Positions 8,732-16,841 of a stretch of DNA of 64,000 nucleotides are shown one piece after another; the first letter of the stretch is position 1; the number at the start of each line of letters is the position of its first letter. The stretch comes from Paraburkholderia silviterrae. GTDB taxonomy: Bacteria; Pseudomonadota; Gammaproteobacteria; Burkholderiales; Burkholderiaceae. The notes beneath the pieces were generated by a model that was not told where the DNA came from, ran no database searches, and saw only the letters and a list, made by a program, of their open reading frames with translations. Where the stretch lies: contig NZ_SMRP01000006.1 of NCBI RefSeq assembly GCF_004353915.1, forward strand, positions 224,047-288,046. Reading direction: 5' to 3'. Made by a program: the position numbers and the translations under genes.

Positions 8732-10048
8732 CTAACCGGGATCGGCGAGCGTCTGATTCACCCCCGTGTCCGACGTCGAGCCCGCGAGCCTGATGGACGA
8801 TCGCTGCGGGTCCAGACAGAACGCGCAGAGCGCGCCGCAGCCGAGTAATACGAAGCCGCACACGGAGCATGCGGTTTCAAATCCCTGCGCCGTCGAGCCT
8901 CCGGCCTGGTCGATGAGCATGCCCGTGACGACCGGCGCCGCGAGACCCGCGAGCGACGAGAATCCGTTGCTCAGCGCGAGGATGCCGCCTCGTTGCGAAT
9001 CGGGTGTCACCTCGCCGAGCATCGCGGGTCCGACCGAGTACGTCACGAGCGTCATGCCGCTGCCGAGCGTGAGCAGCACGAACTTCGCGAGCGGCGGCAG
9101 GCCGGGCAGTGCGAGCGCCGAGATCAGCATCCCAGCGACGGCGAGCGTTGCCGCAACGAAAGCCCCTCGACCGAGCCTTGACGGCACGCCACGCGCCAGC
9201 AGCCGCTGCGAGAGCGCCGCAAGCCCGAGGCTCAGCGGTGCCGTGATCGCGACGAACAAGGCGAACATGCGTCCGGCGGCATGCGCCTCGTAGCCCATGC
9301 CGAGCTGCAGCCACGTCGGAATCCAGGTCAGCGTCATGGCGAGAATCCAGTTCGCAGCAAAGTGCCCGGCAAAGGTGCCGAGCACGGTCCGGTCGGTCAG
9401 CAACAGGGCATACGGGACGCGTGCCCGGCGCGCAGCAGGCGCACGCGTGGTCAGGGCGCCTTCCGCACCGAAGGCAAGCCAGGCAACACACCAGAGCGCG
9501 CCAAGCGCGGCCAGCACGAGGAAGTTCGCGCGCCAGCCCCAGTGCGCGCTGACGACCGGTATGCCGAGTCCCGCCACGAGCAGCCCGAGCGCGCTTCCCT
9601 GGTGGAGCACGGCAACCGGCAGATTGCGCTTCGCATCGGGAAACCACTTGTAGAGCGCATGCACCGCGACTGGCGAGGCGGGCCCTTCGCTCGCGCCAAG
9701 CAGCACGCGGCAGGCGAGGATGCTCCAGATCGATCCGGCAAGCAGCATCGGCAATTGCAGTGCGGTCCACGCCGCGGCCATTGCGAGCAGCAGCCATTTC
9801 GTCGATGCCCGGTTTGCCATCAGACCGCCGAGCACCGCTGAAATCGAGAACAGCCAGTTCAGGCTGCCGCCGATCACGCCGAACTGCGTCGACGTGAGAT
9901 GAAGCTCCCGCATCATCGGTACCGAGACGAGTCCCAGTACCACCTTGTCCAGGAAATTCACGAGCATCATCAGGGCGAGCATGGCCGCGATGGACCATGC
10001 GCGAACCGGGCTGTACGAGGGGTCGTCGATTTTCGCCGTATCTGTCAC
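8732..10048 (-). CDS. MFS transporter, organic-acid/anion:cation symporter type
   Basis: 438 residues with about 12 hydrophobic segments, e.g. WSIAAMLALMMLVNFLDKVV (TM1) and VIGGSLNWLFSISAVLGGLM (TM2). The MFS A-motif-like GLMANRASTKW follows TM2, and TM4 contains the acid-transporter-like GASEGPASPVA. The start is a GTG at 10048, preceded by GGAG nine bases away, within the short repeat GACAGATACG that occurs twice in a row. It is in the same transcription unit as CoA transferase, acyl-CoA dehydrogenase and CoA ligase, so it most likely imports the acid that the ligase activates. Substrate unknown. Confidence 0.85.
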   Translation of the reverse strand: MTDTAKIDDPSYSPVRAWSIAAMLALMMLVNFLDKVVLGLVSVPMMRELHLTSTQFGVIGGSLNWLFSISAVLGGLMANRASTKWLLLAMAAAWTALQLPMLLAGSIWSILACRVLLGASEGPASPVAVHALYKWFPDAKRNLPVAVLHQGSALGLLVAGLGIPVVSAHWGWRANFLVLAALGALWCVAWLAFGAEGALTTRAPAARRARVPYALLLTDRTVLGTFAGHFAANWILAMTLTWIPTWLQLGMGYEAHAAGRMFALFVAITAPLSLGLAALSQRLLARGVPSRLGRGAFVAATLAVAGMLISALALPGLPPLAKFVLLTLGSGMTLVTYSVGPAMLGEVTPDSQRGGILALSNGFSSLAGLAAPVVTGMLIDQAGGSTAQGFETACSVCGFVLLGCGALCAFCLDPQRSSIRLAGSTSDTGVNQTLADPG

Positions 10049-10084
10049 CGTATCTGTCTCCGTGGTTGTCGTTCTGGTCGTACC

Positions 10085-11191
10085 TTATCTTTCGTGCTCG
10101 CCGAGCATCGGGACGTTGTCGTCGCCGTCGGGCAGCCCGAGTGAGAACTTCACCGGAAAGCGGCATGCGACCGTCTGGTCGGCGGCGATCTCGCGCACCA
10201 TCCCGCGCGCCTGCACATGAGGGTCCTCGAACAGTTCGTGTGCGTCGAGCACGGGCGACACGGGCAGGTCGAAACGCTGCAGCGTCGCGATCCATTGCGC
10301 GAGCGGACGCGTCGCAAAGATGCGAGCGAGCAGCGTGTTGACCTCCTGCTTGTGCCGCTGCCGCCCGGCGCGCGTTGCGAAGCGTTCGTCCATCAGCGCG
10401 GGAAAGTCGGCGCCGATCGCCTCGCACAGATTCAGCCAGAACTTGTTCTCGAGAATGCCGAGCGCGAGATGCCGGCCATCGCGTGTCTCGAAGAGATCGT
10501 TCTCCGGCATCACGCCCGGGGAGTCCAGCGGATGGTCGACGTACTCGCGCGACGCCCACGCGGCGGGTGTGGTCCATGCCATCACGCAGTCGTGGATCGA
10601 GACGTCCAGATGCTGGCCGCGCCCGCTCGCTCGGGCGCTCAGAATGGCCGCGGTGAGCGCGAGCGCGGCATGGCTCGACGCCGCATAGTCGGCGATCCGG
10701 ATGCGCGGCCGCGTCACGCGGTCGTTGACCTGAACCGGAACCGACCAGAAGCCGCCCAGCGCCAGGTAGTTCAGGTCGTGGCCCGGCGCGTGCGCATAGG
10801 GGCCGGTCTGCCCGAAGCCCGAGATTGAGCACATGACGAGGCGCGGGTTCACCGCGGCGAGCGCCGCATAGTCGAGCCCGAGCCGCGCCATGACGCCGGG
10901 CCGGAAGCCCTCGACCAGCGCATCGGCTTCGCGAATCAGTTCGATGAACGCTTGCTTGCCGGCCGGTGTTTTCAGGTCGAGCGCCACCGAGCGCTTGCCG
11001 CGATTGAGCTGCGCGAACAGTACGGGGCTGAGCGTGCGTGTGGGGTCGCCGGCACCCGGGGGTTCGACCTTGACGACGTCGGCGCCGAGTTGCTTGAGCA
11101 GCGACGTCGCGTGGGGTCCCGGCAGTAGCTGGCTCACGTCGACAATCGTGACGTCTTTCAGGCAGGACCACTGCGGTTTCGTTTGCGCCAT
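10085..11191 (-). CDS. CaiB/BaiF-type (class III) CoA transferase
   Basis: 368 residues. Family III hallmarks: DVSQLLPGPHATSLLKQLGADVVKVEPPG at the N-terminus, LNRGKRSVALDLKTPAGK, the catalytic aspartate region GHDLNYLALGG, and SPVLDAHELFEDPHVQARGM near the C-terminus. These enzymes move CoA between acids such as carnitine/butyrobetaine, oxalate/formate or 2-methylacyl compounds, and some act as racemases. Start ATG 11191 has AAGGAG 8 bases upstream. It sits 32 bases from the acyl-CoA dehydrogenase gene and is probably co-transcribed. The ORF runs upstream into its neighbour only as shadow. Confidence 0.88.
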   Translation of the reverse strand: MAQTKPQWSCLKDVTIVDVSQLLPGPHATSLLKQLGADVVKVEPPGAGDPTRTLSPVLFAQLNRGKRSVALDLKTPAGKQAFIELIREADALVEGFRPGVMARLGLDYAALAAVNPRLVMCSISGFGQTGPYAHAPGHDLNYLALGGFWSVPVQVNDRVTRPRIRIADYAASSHAALALTAAILSARASGRGQHLDVSIHDCVMAWTTPAAWASREYVDHPLDSPGVMPENDLFETRDGRHLALGILENKFWLNLCEAIGADFPALMDERFATRAGRQRHKQEVNTLLARIFATRPLAQWIATLQRFDLPVSPVLDAHELFEDPHVQARGMVREIAADQTVACRFPVKFSLGLPDGDDNVPMLGEHER

Positions 11192-11223
11192 GGCTTGAGT
11201 CTCCTTATGCAGGTGTTGCCGGT

Positions 11224-12405
11224 TCAGCTCGTTGCCTGGGCGGGCTCGAGGATGGCGCGGGCGATCGTGTTGCGCTGGATTTCGCTCGTGCCGGTGAAGA
11301 TGCGGAACATGCGCAGCTTGCGGAACGTCTGCTCGATCGGGTGGTGGCGCGTGACACCCACGTTGCCGTGGATCTGCACAGCCTTGTCGGCCACTTCGAA
11401 ACAACGCTCCGAGACGAACAGCTTGCAGGCCGCCGCCTTGGCGCGCAGATCGGCGCCGGCATCGGCCAGCATCGCGGTCTGGGCAATCATGCTCTCGCAG
11501 GCCCAGAGCGCGGCGGCCATGTCGGCGAGCATGTGCTGGATCGCCTGGAAGCGCGCGATCGGGCCGCCGAACTGGCGGCGCGCGCGGGCGTAGTCCAGCG
11601 AGGCCTCGTAGGCCGACGTCGCGAGCCCGAGCATCGTCGGGCAATGCAGCAGGCGGTTCACGTTGATGCGCGACATGCCGAGCCGGAAGCCGTTGCCCTT
11701 GCCGCCGAATACGTTCGCAAGCGGCACGCGCACGCTGTCGAAGCGAATATCCGCGTCGATGTGCTGGCCCGACATCGGCACGTAGCGCTGCTCGACCGTC
11801 ACACCGGGCAGGTCGAGGTCGACGAGCACGGCGGTGATCTCGGGCGGGCTCGTGCTTGTGTCGGTCACGCACATCAGAATCGCAAAGTCGGCGAACGGCG
11901 CGCCGCTGATGTAATGCTTCACGCCATTGATCACGAGTGCGTCGCCATCCAGGACGGCCGTGGTCGAGATGCTCTGCGCATCGGAGCCCGAATGCGGTTC
12001 GGTCAACGCGAAGCAGGTCGACTTCTCGCCGCGAATGACCGGCTTGAAATACCGCTCGAGCTGTTCGGGCGTCGCGTATTTCAGCATGTTGCCCACGCGC
12101 GGCGGGCCGCCCAGGTCGCCCAGCACATGCGGGGCGAGCGCCGATCCTGAAGCGGCGAGGTCCGCCTTGAGCGCGCATTGCTCGAGGATCGAGAGCCCCT
12201 TGCCGCCAAGCGCAACCGGCAGGCAGGCCGCGTAGTAGCCGAGTTCGGCCGAGCGCCGCCACACCCGCTGCAGCGTCTCTTTCGGCCAGACGTCCTCGCT
12301 GCCGAGACCGAGCTCGCGTTCCATCGGCAGCAGTTCGTCGGCGACGAAGCGGCGGATGCCTTCGCGCGTTTCCATCAACGCGGGCCCGTTCAGGTGGTCG
12401 AACAT
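11224..12405 (-). CDS. Acyl-CoA dehydrogenase
   Basis: 393 residues, the normal length of the family. It shows FALTEPHSGSDAQSI (FAD/substrate contact), INGVKHYISGA, RRQFGGPIARFQAIQHMLAD, the nucleotide segment VQIHGNVGVTRHHPIEQTFR and the C-terminal MFRIFTGTSEIQRNTIAR. It oxidises an acyl-CoA at the alpha-beta bond, passing electrons to ETF. ETF genes at the left end of this window are damaged, so ETF must come from elsewhere. Start ATG 12405 has AGGAGA upstream. It lies 16 bases after the CoA ligase gene. Confidence 0.9.
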   Translation of the reverse strand: MFDHLNGPALMETREGIRRFVADELLPMERELGLGSEDVWPKETLQRVWRRSAELGYYAACLPVALGGKGLSILEQCALKADLAASGSALAPHVLGDLGGPPRVGNMLKYATPEQLERYFKPVIRGEKSTCFALTEPHSGSDAQSISTTAVLDGDALVINGVKHYISGAPFADFAILMCVTDTSTSPPEITAVLVDLDLPGVTVEQRYVPMSGQHIDADIRFDSVRVPLANVFGGKGNGFRLGMSRINVNRLLHCPTMLGLATSAYEASLDYARARRQFGGPIARFQAIQHMLADMAAALWACESMIAQTAMLADAGADLRAKAAACKLFVSERCFEVADKAVQIHGNVGVTRHHPIEQTFRKLRMFRIFTGTSEIQRNTIARAILEPAQATS

Positions 12406-12421
12406 AAGTTCTCCTGTGAAT

Positions 12422-13975
12422 TCAGTTGACGCGCCGCGCGGCGCCTTGCCAGTACTGCTCGCGCACGAGCTTGCGGGCAATCTTGCCGCTCGCGTTCTTG
12501 GGCAGGCCAGCGACGAAGGCGACCGAGCGTGGCAGCTTGTAGTCGGCGAGCTGCGTGCGGCAGTGCGCGGCGAGCACCTCGGCCGTCGCCTCGCGCCCCG
12601 GCTTGAGCACGACCACGGCCTTGACGGCTTCGCCCCACTTGTCGTCGGGCACGCCGATCACGCAGGCTTCGAGCACGTCCGGGTGACGGTAGAGCGTCGC
12701 TTCGACCTCGGTCGGATAGACGTTGAAGCCGCCCGAAATGATCATGTCCTTGCGGCGATCGACCAGATAGATGAAGCCCTCTTCGTCGACGCGCGCGAGG
12801 TCGCCGGTGCGCAGCCAGCCATCGACGAGCGCCTCGGCCGTCAGCTCGGGCGCGCCCCAGTAGCCGTGGAAGACGTCGTCGCCGCGAATCACGATTTCAC
12901 CGATCGTCTCGCCGCTCACCTCGCGACCCTGTTCGTCGACGACACAGACCTCGGTTTCGCCGAGAGGCCGTCCGCACGAAGCGAGCCGCGCGAGACGATT
13001 CGCGAGCGCGTCGGCGTGATCGGCAATGGACAGGCGCGTCACGCCCGAAGTCGATTCGCTCGCGCCATAGCCTTGCGAGAGCACCGGGCCAATGCGCGCC
13101 CACGCTTCTTCGATGCGCGCTGGCGCCATCGGGGCCGCGCCGTAGCCGAGCATCTTCAGGCTGCGCAGGTCGGCGTGGTCGAGCGCGGATTCGCCAAGCA
13201 GCATGTTGATCATGGCCGGCACCATGAAGGCATGCGTGATGGACAGGCGCGAGATATCGGCGATAAAGCGGGCCGGCTCGAACGTATCGAAGAGCACGAG
13301 CGTCGCGCCGTTGAACAGATAGGGCTGCATGAGCATGCCCGAGGCGTGCGTGACCGGGCCGATCAGCGCGAGGCGGTCGCCCGGGCGCGCCGGGCGGTCC
13401 ATGCCGAGGACGATCTTGCGCAGCGACGCGAGGCGGTTGCCGTAGGTCTGCATGGCCGCCTTGATGCGTCCGGTCGACCCCGACGAAAAGTGCAGCACGG
13501 CCAGGTCGTCCGCGTGCGGGCGATAGTCGGGCGCGTGCGGACTCGCGCGTTCGATCAGCGTCTCGTAGCTGGCATACCCGGGGGCGTCGCCCATGATCGA
13601 GATGAACGTCTCGATCGAGGCGAAACCGGCGGTTTCCCGCGCGTAGGCGGTATACCCCGGGCCCGCGATCAGGACGCGCGGCGTGCAGTTCTCGACGACA
13701 TCGGCGGCCTCATGCGCGGTGAAGCGCGGGTTCAGCGCAGCCTTGACGAGCCCGGCCTTGTACAGTGCGCATTCGATTTCGACCAGCTCCGTGCAGTTGC
13801 GTGATTGCACGGCGACGCGGTCGCCTTTTGCGAGGCCCAGTCCCAGCAGCGCGTTGGCGAGGCGCGTCGAGCGCTCGTCGAGTTGGCGAAAGCTCAGATG
13901 CCGGTCGTGGTGGATGACCGCCGTGCGGTCGCCCCAATAGCGCGCGGCGCGGCGCAGAAAGTAGGCAAAGCTCAA
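12422..13975 (-). CDS. AMP-dependent acyl/aryl-CoA ligase
   Basis: 517 residues. Motifs: ATP loop VLHFSSGSTGRIKAAM (lysine kept, usual Pro before it replaced by Ile), GYGASESTSGVTRLS (A5), WLRTGDLARVDEEGF (A7), DRRKDMIISGGFNVYPTEVE (A8) and the catalytic lysine in LPKNASGKIARKLV. It begins MSFAYFLRRAARYWGDRTAV, like the medium-chain/fadD3-type ligases. It would activate the substrate for the acyl-CoA dehydrogenase that follows 16 bases downstream. First gene of the minus-strand cluster and divergent from the LysR gene at 14065. Confidence 0.88.
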   Translation of the reverse strand: MSFAYFLRRAARYWGDRTAVIHHDRHLSFRQLDERSTRLANALLGLGLAKGDRVAVQSRNCTELVEIECALYKAGLVKAALNPRFTAHEAADVVENCTPRVLIAGPGYTAYARETAGFASIETFISIMGDAPGYASYETLIERASPHAPDYRPHADDLAVLHFSSGSTGRIKAAMQTYGNRLASLRKIVLGMDRPARPGDRLALIGPVTHASGMLMQPYLFNGATLVLFDTFEPARFIADISRLSITHAFMVPAMINMLLGESALDHADLRSLKMLGYGAAPMAPARIEEAWARIGPVLSQGYGASESTSGVTRLSIADHADALANRLARLASCGRPLGETEVCVVDEQGREVSGETIGEIVIRGDDVFHGYWGAPELTAEALVDGWLRTGDLARVDEEGFIYLVDRRKDMIISGGFNVYPTEVEATLYRHPDVLEACVIGVPDDKWGEAVKAVVVLKPGREATAEVLAAHCRTQLADYKLPRSVAFVAGLPKNASGKIARKLVREQYWQGAARRVN

Positions 13976-14064
13976 TGCAGTGTCTCCTGGTTCATCGGTC
14001 TGACCGTAGTCTGTAAGATGTGAGGCATCACCTCAATGCCGTACCTGGCATAGGTGCATAACCA

Positions 14065-14967
14065 ATGGGAATGACCTTGGAAACACGCGACCTCGACTAT
14101 CTACTGGCCGTGCAGGAGCACGGTGGCATCGGCAAGGCAGCGGAGGCGCTCGGCATGAGCCAGCCGGCGCTCACGAAGGCGCTGCGGCGCGTGGAAGAGC
14201 AGGCCGGCTTGCCGCTCTTCGAACGCACCGTGAATGGCGTCACGCCGACGCCCGCCGGCACGCTCTTTCTTGCACGCGCGCGGCGTATCGCGCTTGAATA
14301 CGACGACGCGCTAAAGGAGATGGAAGCGCTGCGCAGCGGCGAGCAGGGCTTGCTGCGGATCGGCTATTCGCCGACCGTGCCGGGCTCGCTCGTGCTCGGC
14401 GCGTGCCAGCAGCTGATGACCGAGCGGCCCGCGGCGAAGCTGCGGTTGCGCCGGCGGCTCGCGCGTGATCTCGGCGCACTGCTGTTCGCGGGCGAGCTGG
14501 ACCTGATCGTCGCGCCACAGCTTGACAGCGCCGATGGCACCTGCGAGTTCGTCGAGCTCTTTCACGACAGCCTCGTCGTGCTGGCCGACGAGGGTCATCG
14601 GCTGCATCGCAAGCGTGGCCTCACGCTGGCCGACCTCGCCGACGAGCAGTGGCTGCTGCCCGCGCCGCACATACGGATTCGTCAGCAGGTCGACGAGGCG
14701 TTCCGGCAGCGCGGCCTCGCGGGGCCGAAGCTGCGCGTCGAGACGGACTTCGGGAGCAACTCGCTGCTTCACCTGCTGCGCGGCACGACGATGCTCTGCG
14801 TGGCCGGAACCGAGTCGCTGGGGGCGCTGCGGGGCTTGCGCGCATTGCGGCTGGGCACCGAGCAACTCGACCTGCGCCGGCAAGTGGGCATGACGTACCG
14901 GGCTGGCGCCTGGCTATCACCGCTTGCTCAGCGCCTGATCGCGGTGTTGCGGGAGCGGATGACATGA
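14065..14967 (+). CDS. LysR-family transcriptional regulator
   Basis: 300 residues. N-terminal winged HTH at about 8-65 (LDYLLAVQEHGGIGKAAEAL, then SQPALTKALRRVEEQAGLPL, then FERTVNGVTPTPAG), followed by a periplasmic-binding-like effector domain. It is divergent from the CoA ligase gene with an 89-base gap, the usual geometry for a LysR activator of the adjacent operon, so the effector is probably the acid or a CoA ester of that pathway. Two possible starts are close (ATG 14065 and ATG 14071); the second gives MTLETRDLDYLL. Confidence 0.9.
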   Translation: MGMTLETRDLDYLLAVQEHGGIGKAAEALGMSQPALTKALRRVEEQAGLPLFERTVNGVTPTPAGTLFLARARRIALEYDDALKEMEALRSGEQGLLRIGYSPTVPGSLVLGACQQLMTERPAAKLRLRRRLARDLGALLFAGELDLIVAPQLDSADGTCEFVELFHDSLVVLADEGHRLHRKRGLTLADLADEQWLLPAPHIRIRQQVDEAFRQRGLAGPKLRVETDFGSNSLLHLLRGTTMLCVAGTESLGALRGLRALRLGTEQLDLRRQVGMTYRAGAWLSPLAQRLIAVLRERMT

Positions 14968-15010
14968 GGGTGGTGGAACGTCGGGACGCAGCGAAAGAAA
15001 GGTAGCGTTG

Positions 15011-15499
15011 CTAACCGCCGCGATCTCCACCGAGATACGCAGCAACCGCGTCCGTGACCGCGAGGCCGCCCAACTCCTCCGGCGATGCCAGACGCGCGGC
15101 AACAATCTCGCGATTATCAAGCCGCAGCTCAGGCAGGCAATCGAGGTGCAGCTCAAAGAAATGCACGCGGTCCCTGCGCCCGTCCCAGATCCCAAAGGTG
15201 CTGCCCGCGGCGACCAATGTGTACGACGAGAGACCAATCTCCTCATCCATTTCGCGCCGCGCCGCCGCATCCGGCGCCTCACCGGGCCGGACACTCCCAC
15301 CGGGAAAATTCCACTCGGCCCGGTACGACGACTTCAACAGCAACAGCGCCTGCCCGACGTAGATTGCGACTAGCGCACCCTCATGGCGAGGCCGTCGAAG
15401 TCGCCACCAGACGCGAGCAAGCGGGAATGCAAGACGAAGCGCCACGCGCCAGACAGCGTTGATAAGCATGGCCAGCCGCGTTCGCTCAAGACTCGGCAT
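15011..15499 (-). CDS. NUDIX hydrolase
   Basis: 162 residues. The NUDIX box is complete: G-x5-E-x7-R-E-M-D-E-E-I-G-L in GGSVRPGEAPDAAARREMDE (about residues 77-96), then EIGL. It is preceded by WNFPGG. The first 40 residues form a basic, partly hydrophobic N-terminus (ALRLAFPLARVWWRLRR) that may lie on the membrane. Substrate (nucleoside diphosphate-X) is unknown. It is convergent with the LysR gene ending at 14967 and follows the LysR gene at 15572 on the same strand. Confidence 0.88.
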   Translation of the reverse strand: MPSLERTRLAMLINAVWRVALRLAFPLARVWWRLRRPRHEGALVAIYVGQALLLLKSSYRAEWNFPGGSVRPGEAPDAAARREMDEEIGLSSYTLVAAGSTFGIWDGRRDRVHFFELHLDCLPELRLDNREIVAARLASPEELGGLAVTDAVAAYLGGDRGG

Positions 15500-15571
15500 G
15501 AGCTCTCCCCTTTCGTTTCGTGATCAAAGTATCTTCCGGCTCATACGCGTTCATGTGACAAACCACGTTGT

Positions 15572-16570
15572 TCAATCCGCGGCACCGCGCGCCGCGGACT
15601 CCCCATCGCCCGCCCCGGTCCGATCGACATCCGGACTCCGAACCAACGCACTGCCGCCCCGCGCACACGCTTGCCTCACCCGCTCGCGCAGCCACCGGTT
15701 GCCGGGCTCGTTGCCGGTACGCTCGTGCCAATAGAGATTCAGGCTCACGGGCGGCAGATCGAGCGGCATCGGCAGGACGCGGTTGCCGAGCGGCGCATTG
15801 ATGAGCCGCGCATAGCGTTCCACCATCGTCAGCAGCAGATCGCTCTGCGCGGCCACGAGGCTTGCCGCCAGGTAGTGCTGGCAGCGGTGCACCACGTTGC
15901 GCGAAAGCCCCACGCGCTCGAGCGCGAGATCCTCCACCGAGATGCCGCGCCGCCGCGACGTGACCGCGATGTGCTGCGCGTCGAGGTAGCGCTGCGCCGT
16001 GAGCTCGCCGCGGAACTGCGGCCCCACCACCACGCACAGGGGCTCGCTCAGGAGCTGGCATTGGTTCAGCTCCGCGTCGGCGGGCCGGGCGATCTCGATG
16101 GCCAGATCGATCTGCCCCGCCGCCATTTCGAGCTTGAGCTCGGCCCAGCGCACGCCGCCGCTGCGCACCCGTGCCAGCGGCGCACGCGCGCGCAGATCGG
16201 CGACGATGGCGGGCAGCAGCATCGGCTCCAGTTGCTCGGGCATGCTCAGCGTGAAGCAGCGGGCGTCGCGGTCGGGATCGAATTCGCGCAGGCGCCCCAC
16301 GCTGTCCTGCAGCAGGCCGAGCGCTTCGGTAATCGCGGGGGCGAGCCGCCGCGCCTCGGGCGTGGGCGCCACGCCGCGGCCCTCGCGCACGAACAGCGGG
16401 TCGCCGATCTGCTCGCGCAGGCGCGCGAGCGCATGGCTGATCGCCGACTGGCTCAGGTGCAGGATGGCCGCCGCGCGCGTGAGATTGCGTTCGCGGTAAA
16501 CCGCCTCGAATACCCGGAAGAGGTTCAGATCGATGCGGTCCGCAGCGGGCCATTCATGCTGTCTGTTCAT
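15572..16570 (-). CDS. LysR-family transcriptional regulator (NodD/NahR-like branch)
   Basis: 332 residues from ATG 16570. HTH: DLNLFRVFEAVYRERNLTRA, then AAILHLSQSAISHALARLRE, then DPLFVREGRGVAPTPEA. 'DLNLFRVF' with 'SQSAISHALARLR' is typical of the NahR/LeuO/NodD type. The C-terminus carries about 25 extra residues rich in R, G, A and D. It is divergent from the CoA ligase/carboxylase/hydratase genes with a gap of 271 bases and is the likely regulator of that set. The frame is open upstream to 16738 but nothing supports a longer protein. Confidence 0.88.
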   Translation of the reverse strand: MNRQHEWPAADRIDLNLFRVFEAVYRERNLTRAAAILHLSQSAISHALARLREQIGDPLFVREGRGVAPTPEARRLAPAITEALGLLQDSVGRLREFDPDRDARCFTLSMPEQLEPMLLPAIVADLRARAPLARVRSGGVRWAELKLEMAAGQIDLAIEIARPADAELNQCQLLSEPLCVVVGPQFRGELTAQRYLDAQHIAVTSRRRGISVEDLALERVGLSRNVVHRCQHYLAASLVAAQSDLLLTMVERYARLINAPLGNRVLPMPLDLPPVSLNLYWHERTGNEPGNRWLRERVRQACARGGSALVRSPDVDRTGAGDGESAARGAAD

Positions 16571-16841
16571 GTCGCCTGCCCTGGTCCTGGTCGTAGCTGG
16601 TCGTGTCTCGTGGGGCCGCCGGTGTCCTCGCGCTTTGCCTCGTTGCGTAAAGGCTCGCAGGCACGGCATCGCACCGGCGGGCGGGGCAAACGCGGGGAAA
16701 AGCCGGCCCAATCGGCGCGCCACCCCAATCATGCACATTATTCATGGTTTGCAATGAAAAACCATCAGTTCCAGCCCGCGTGCGCGCCCCTTTAAGATGC
16801 CCGGGCAGCCTTTGAACGCCGGTGAAACCGCGAGACATCCG

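Noticed and set aside
8877..11171. 764-codon minus-strand ORF spanning the MFS and CoA transferase genes
   Set aside because: Arginine-rich shadow frame overlapping two well-supported genes on the same strand.
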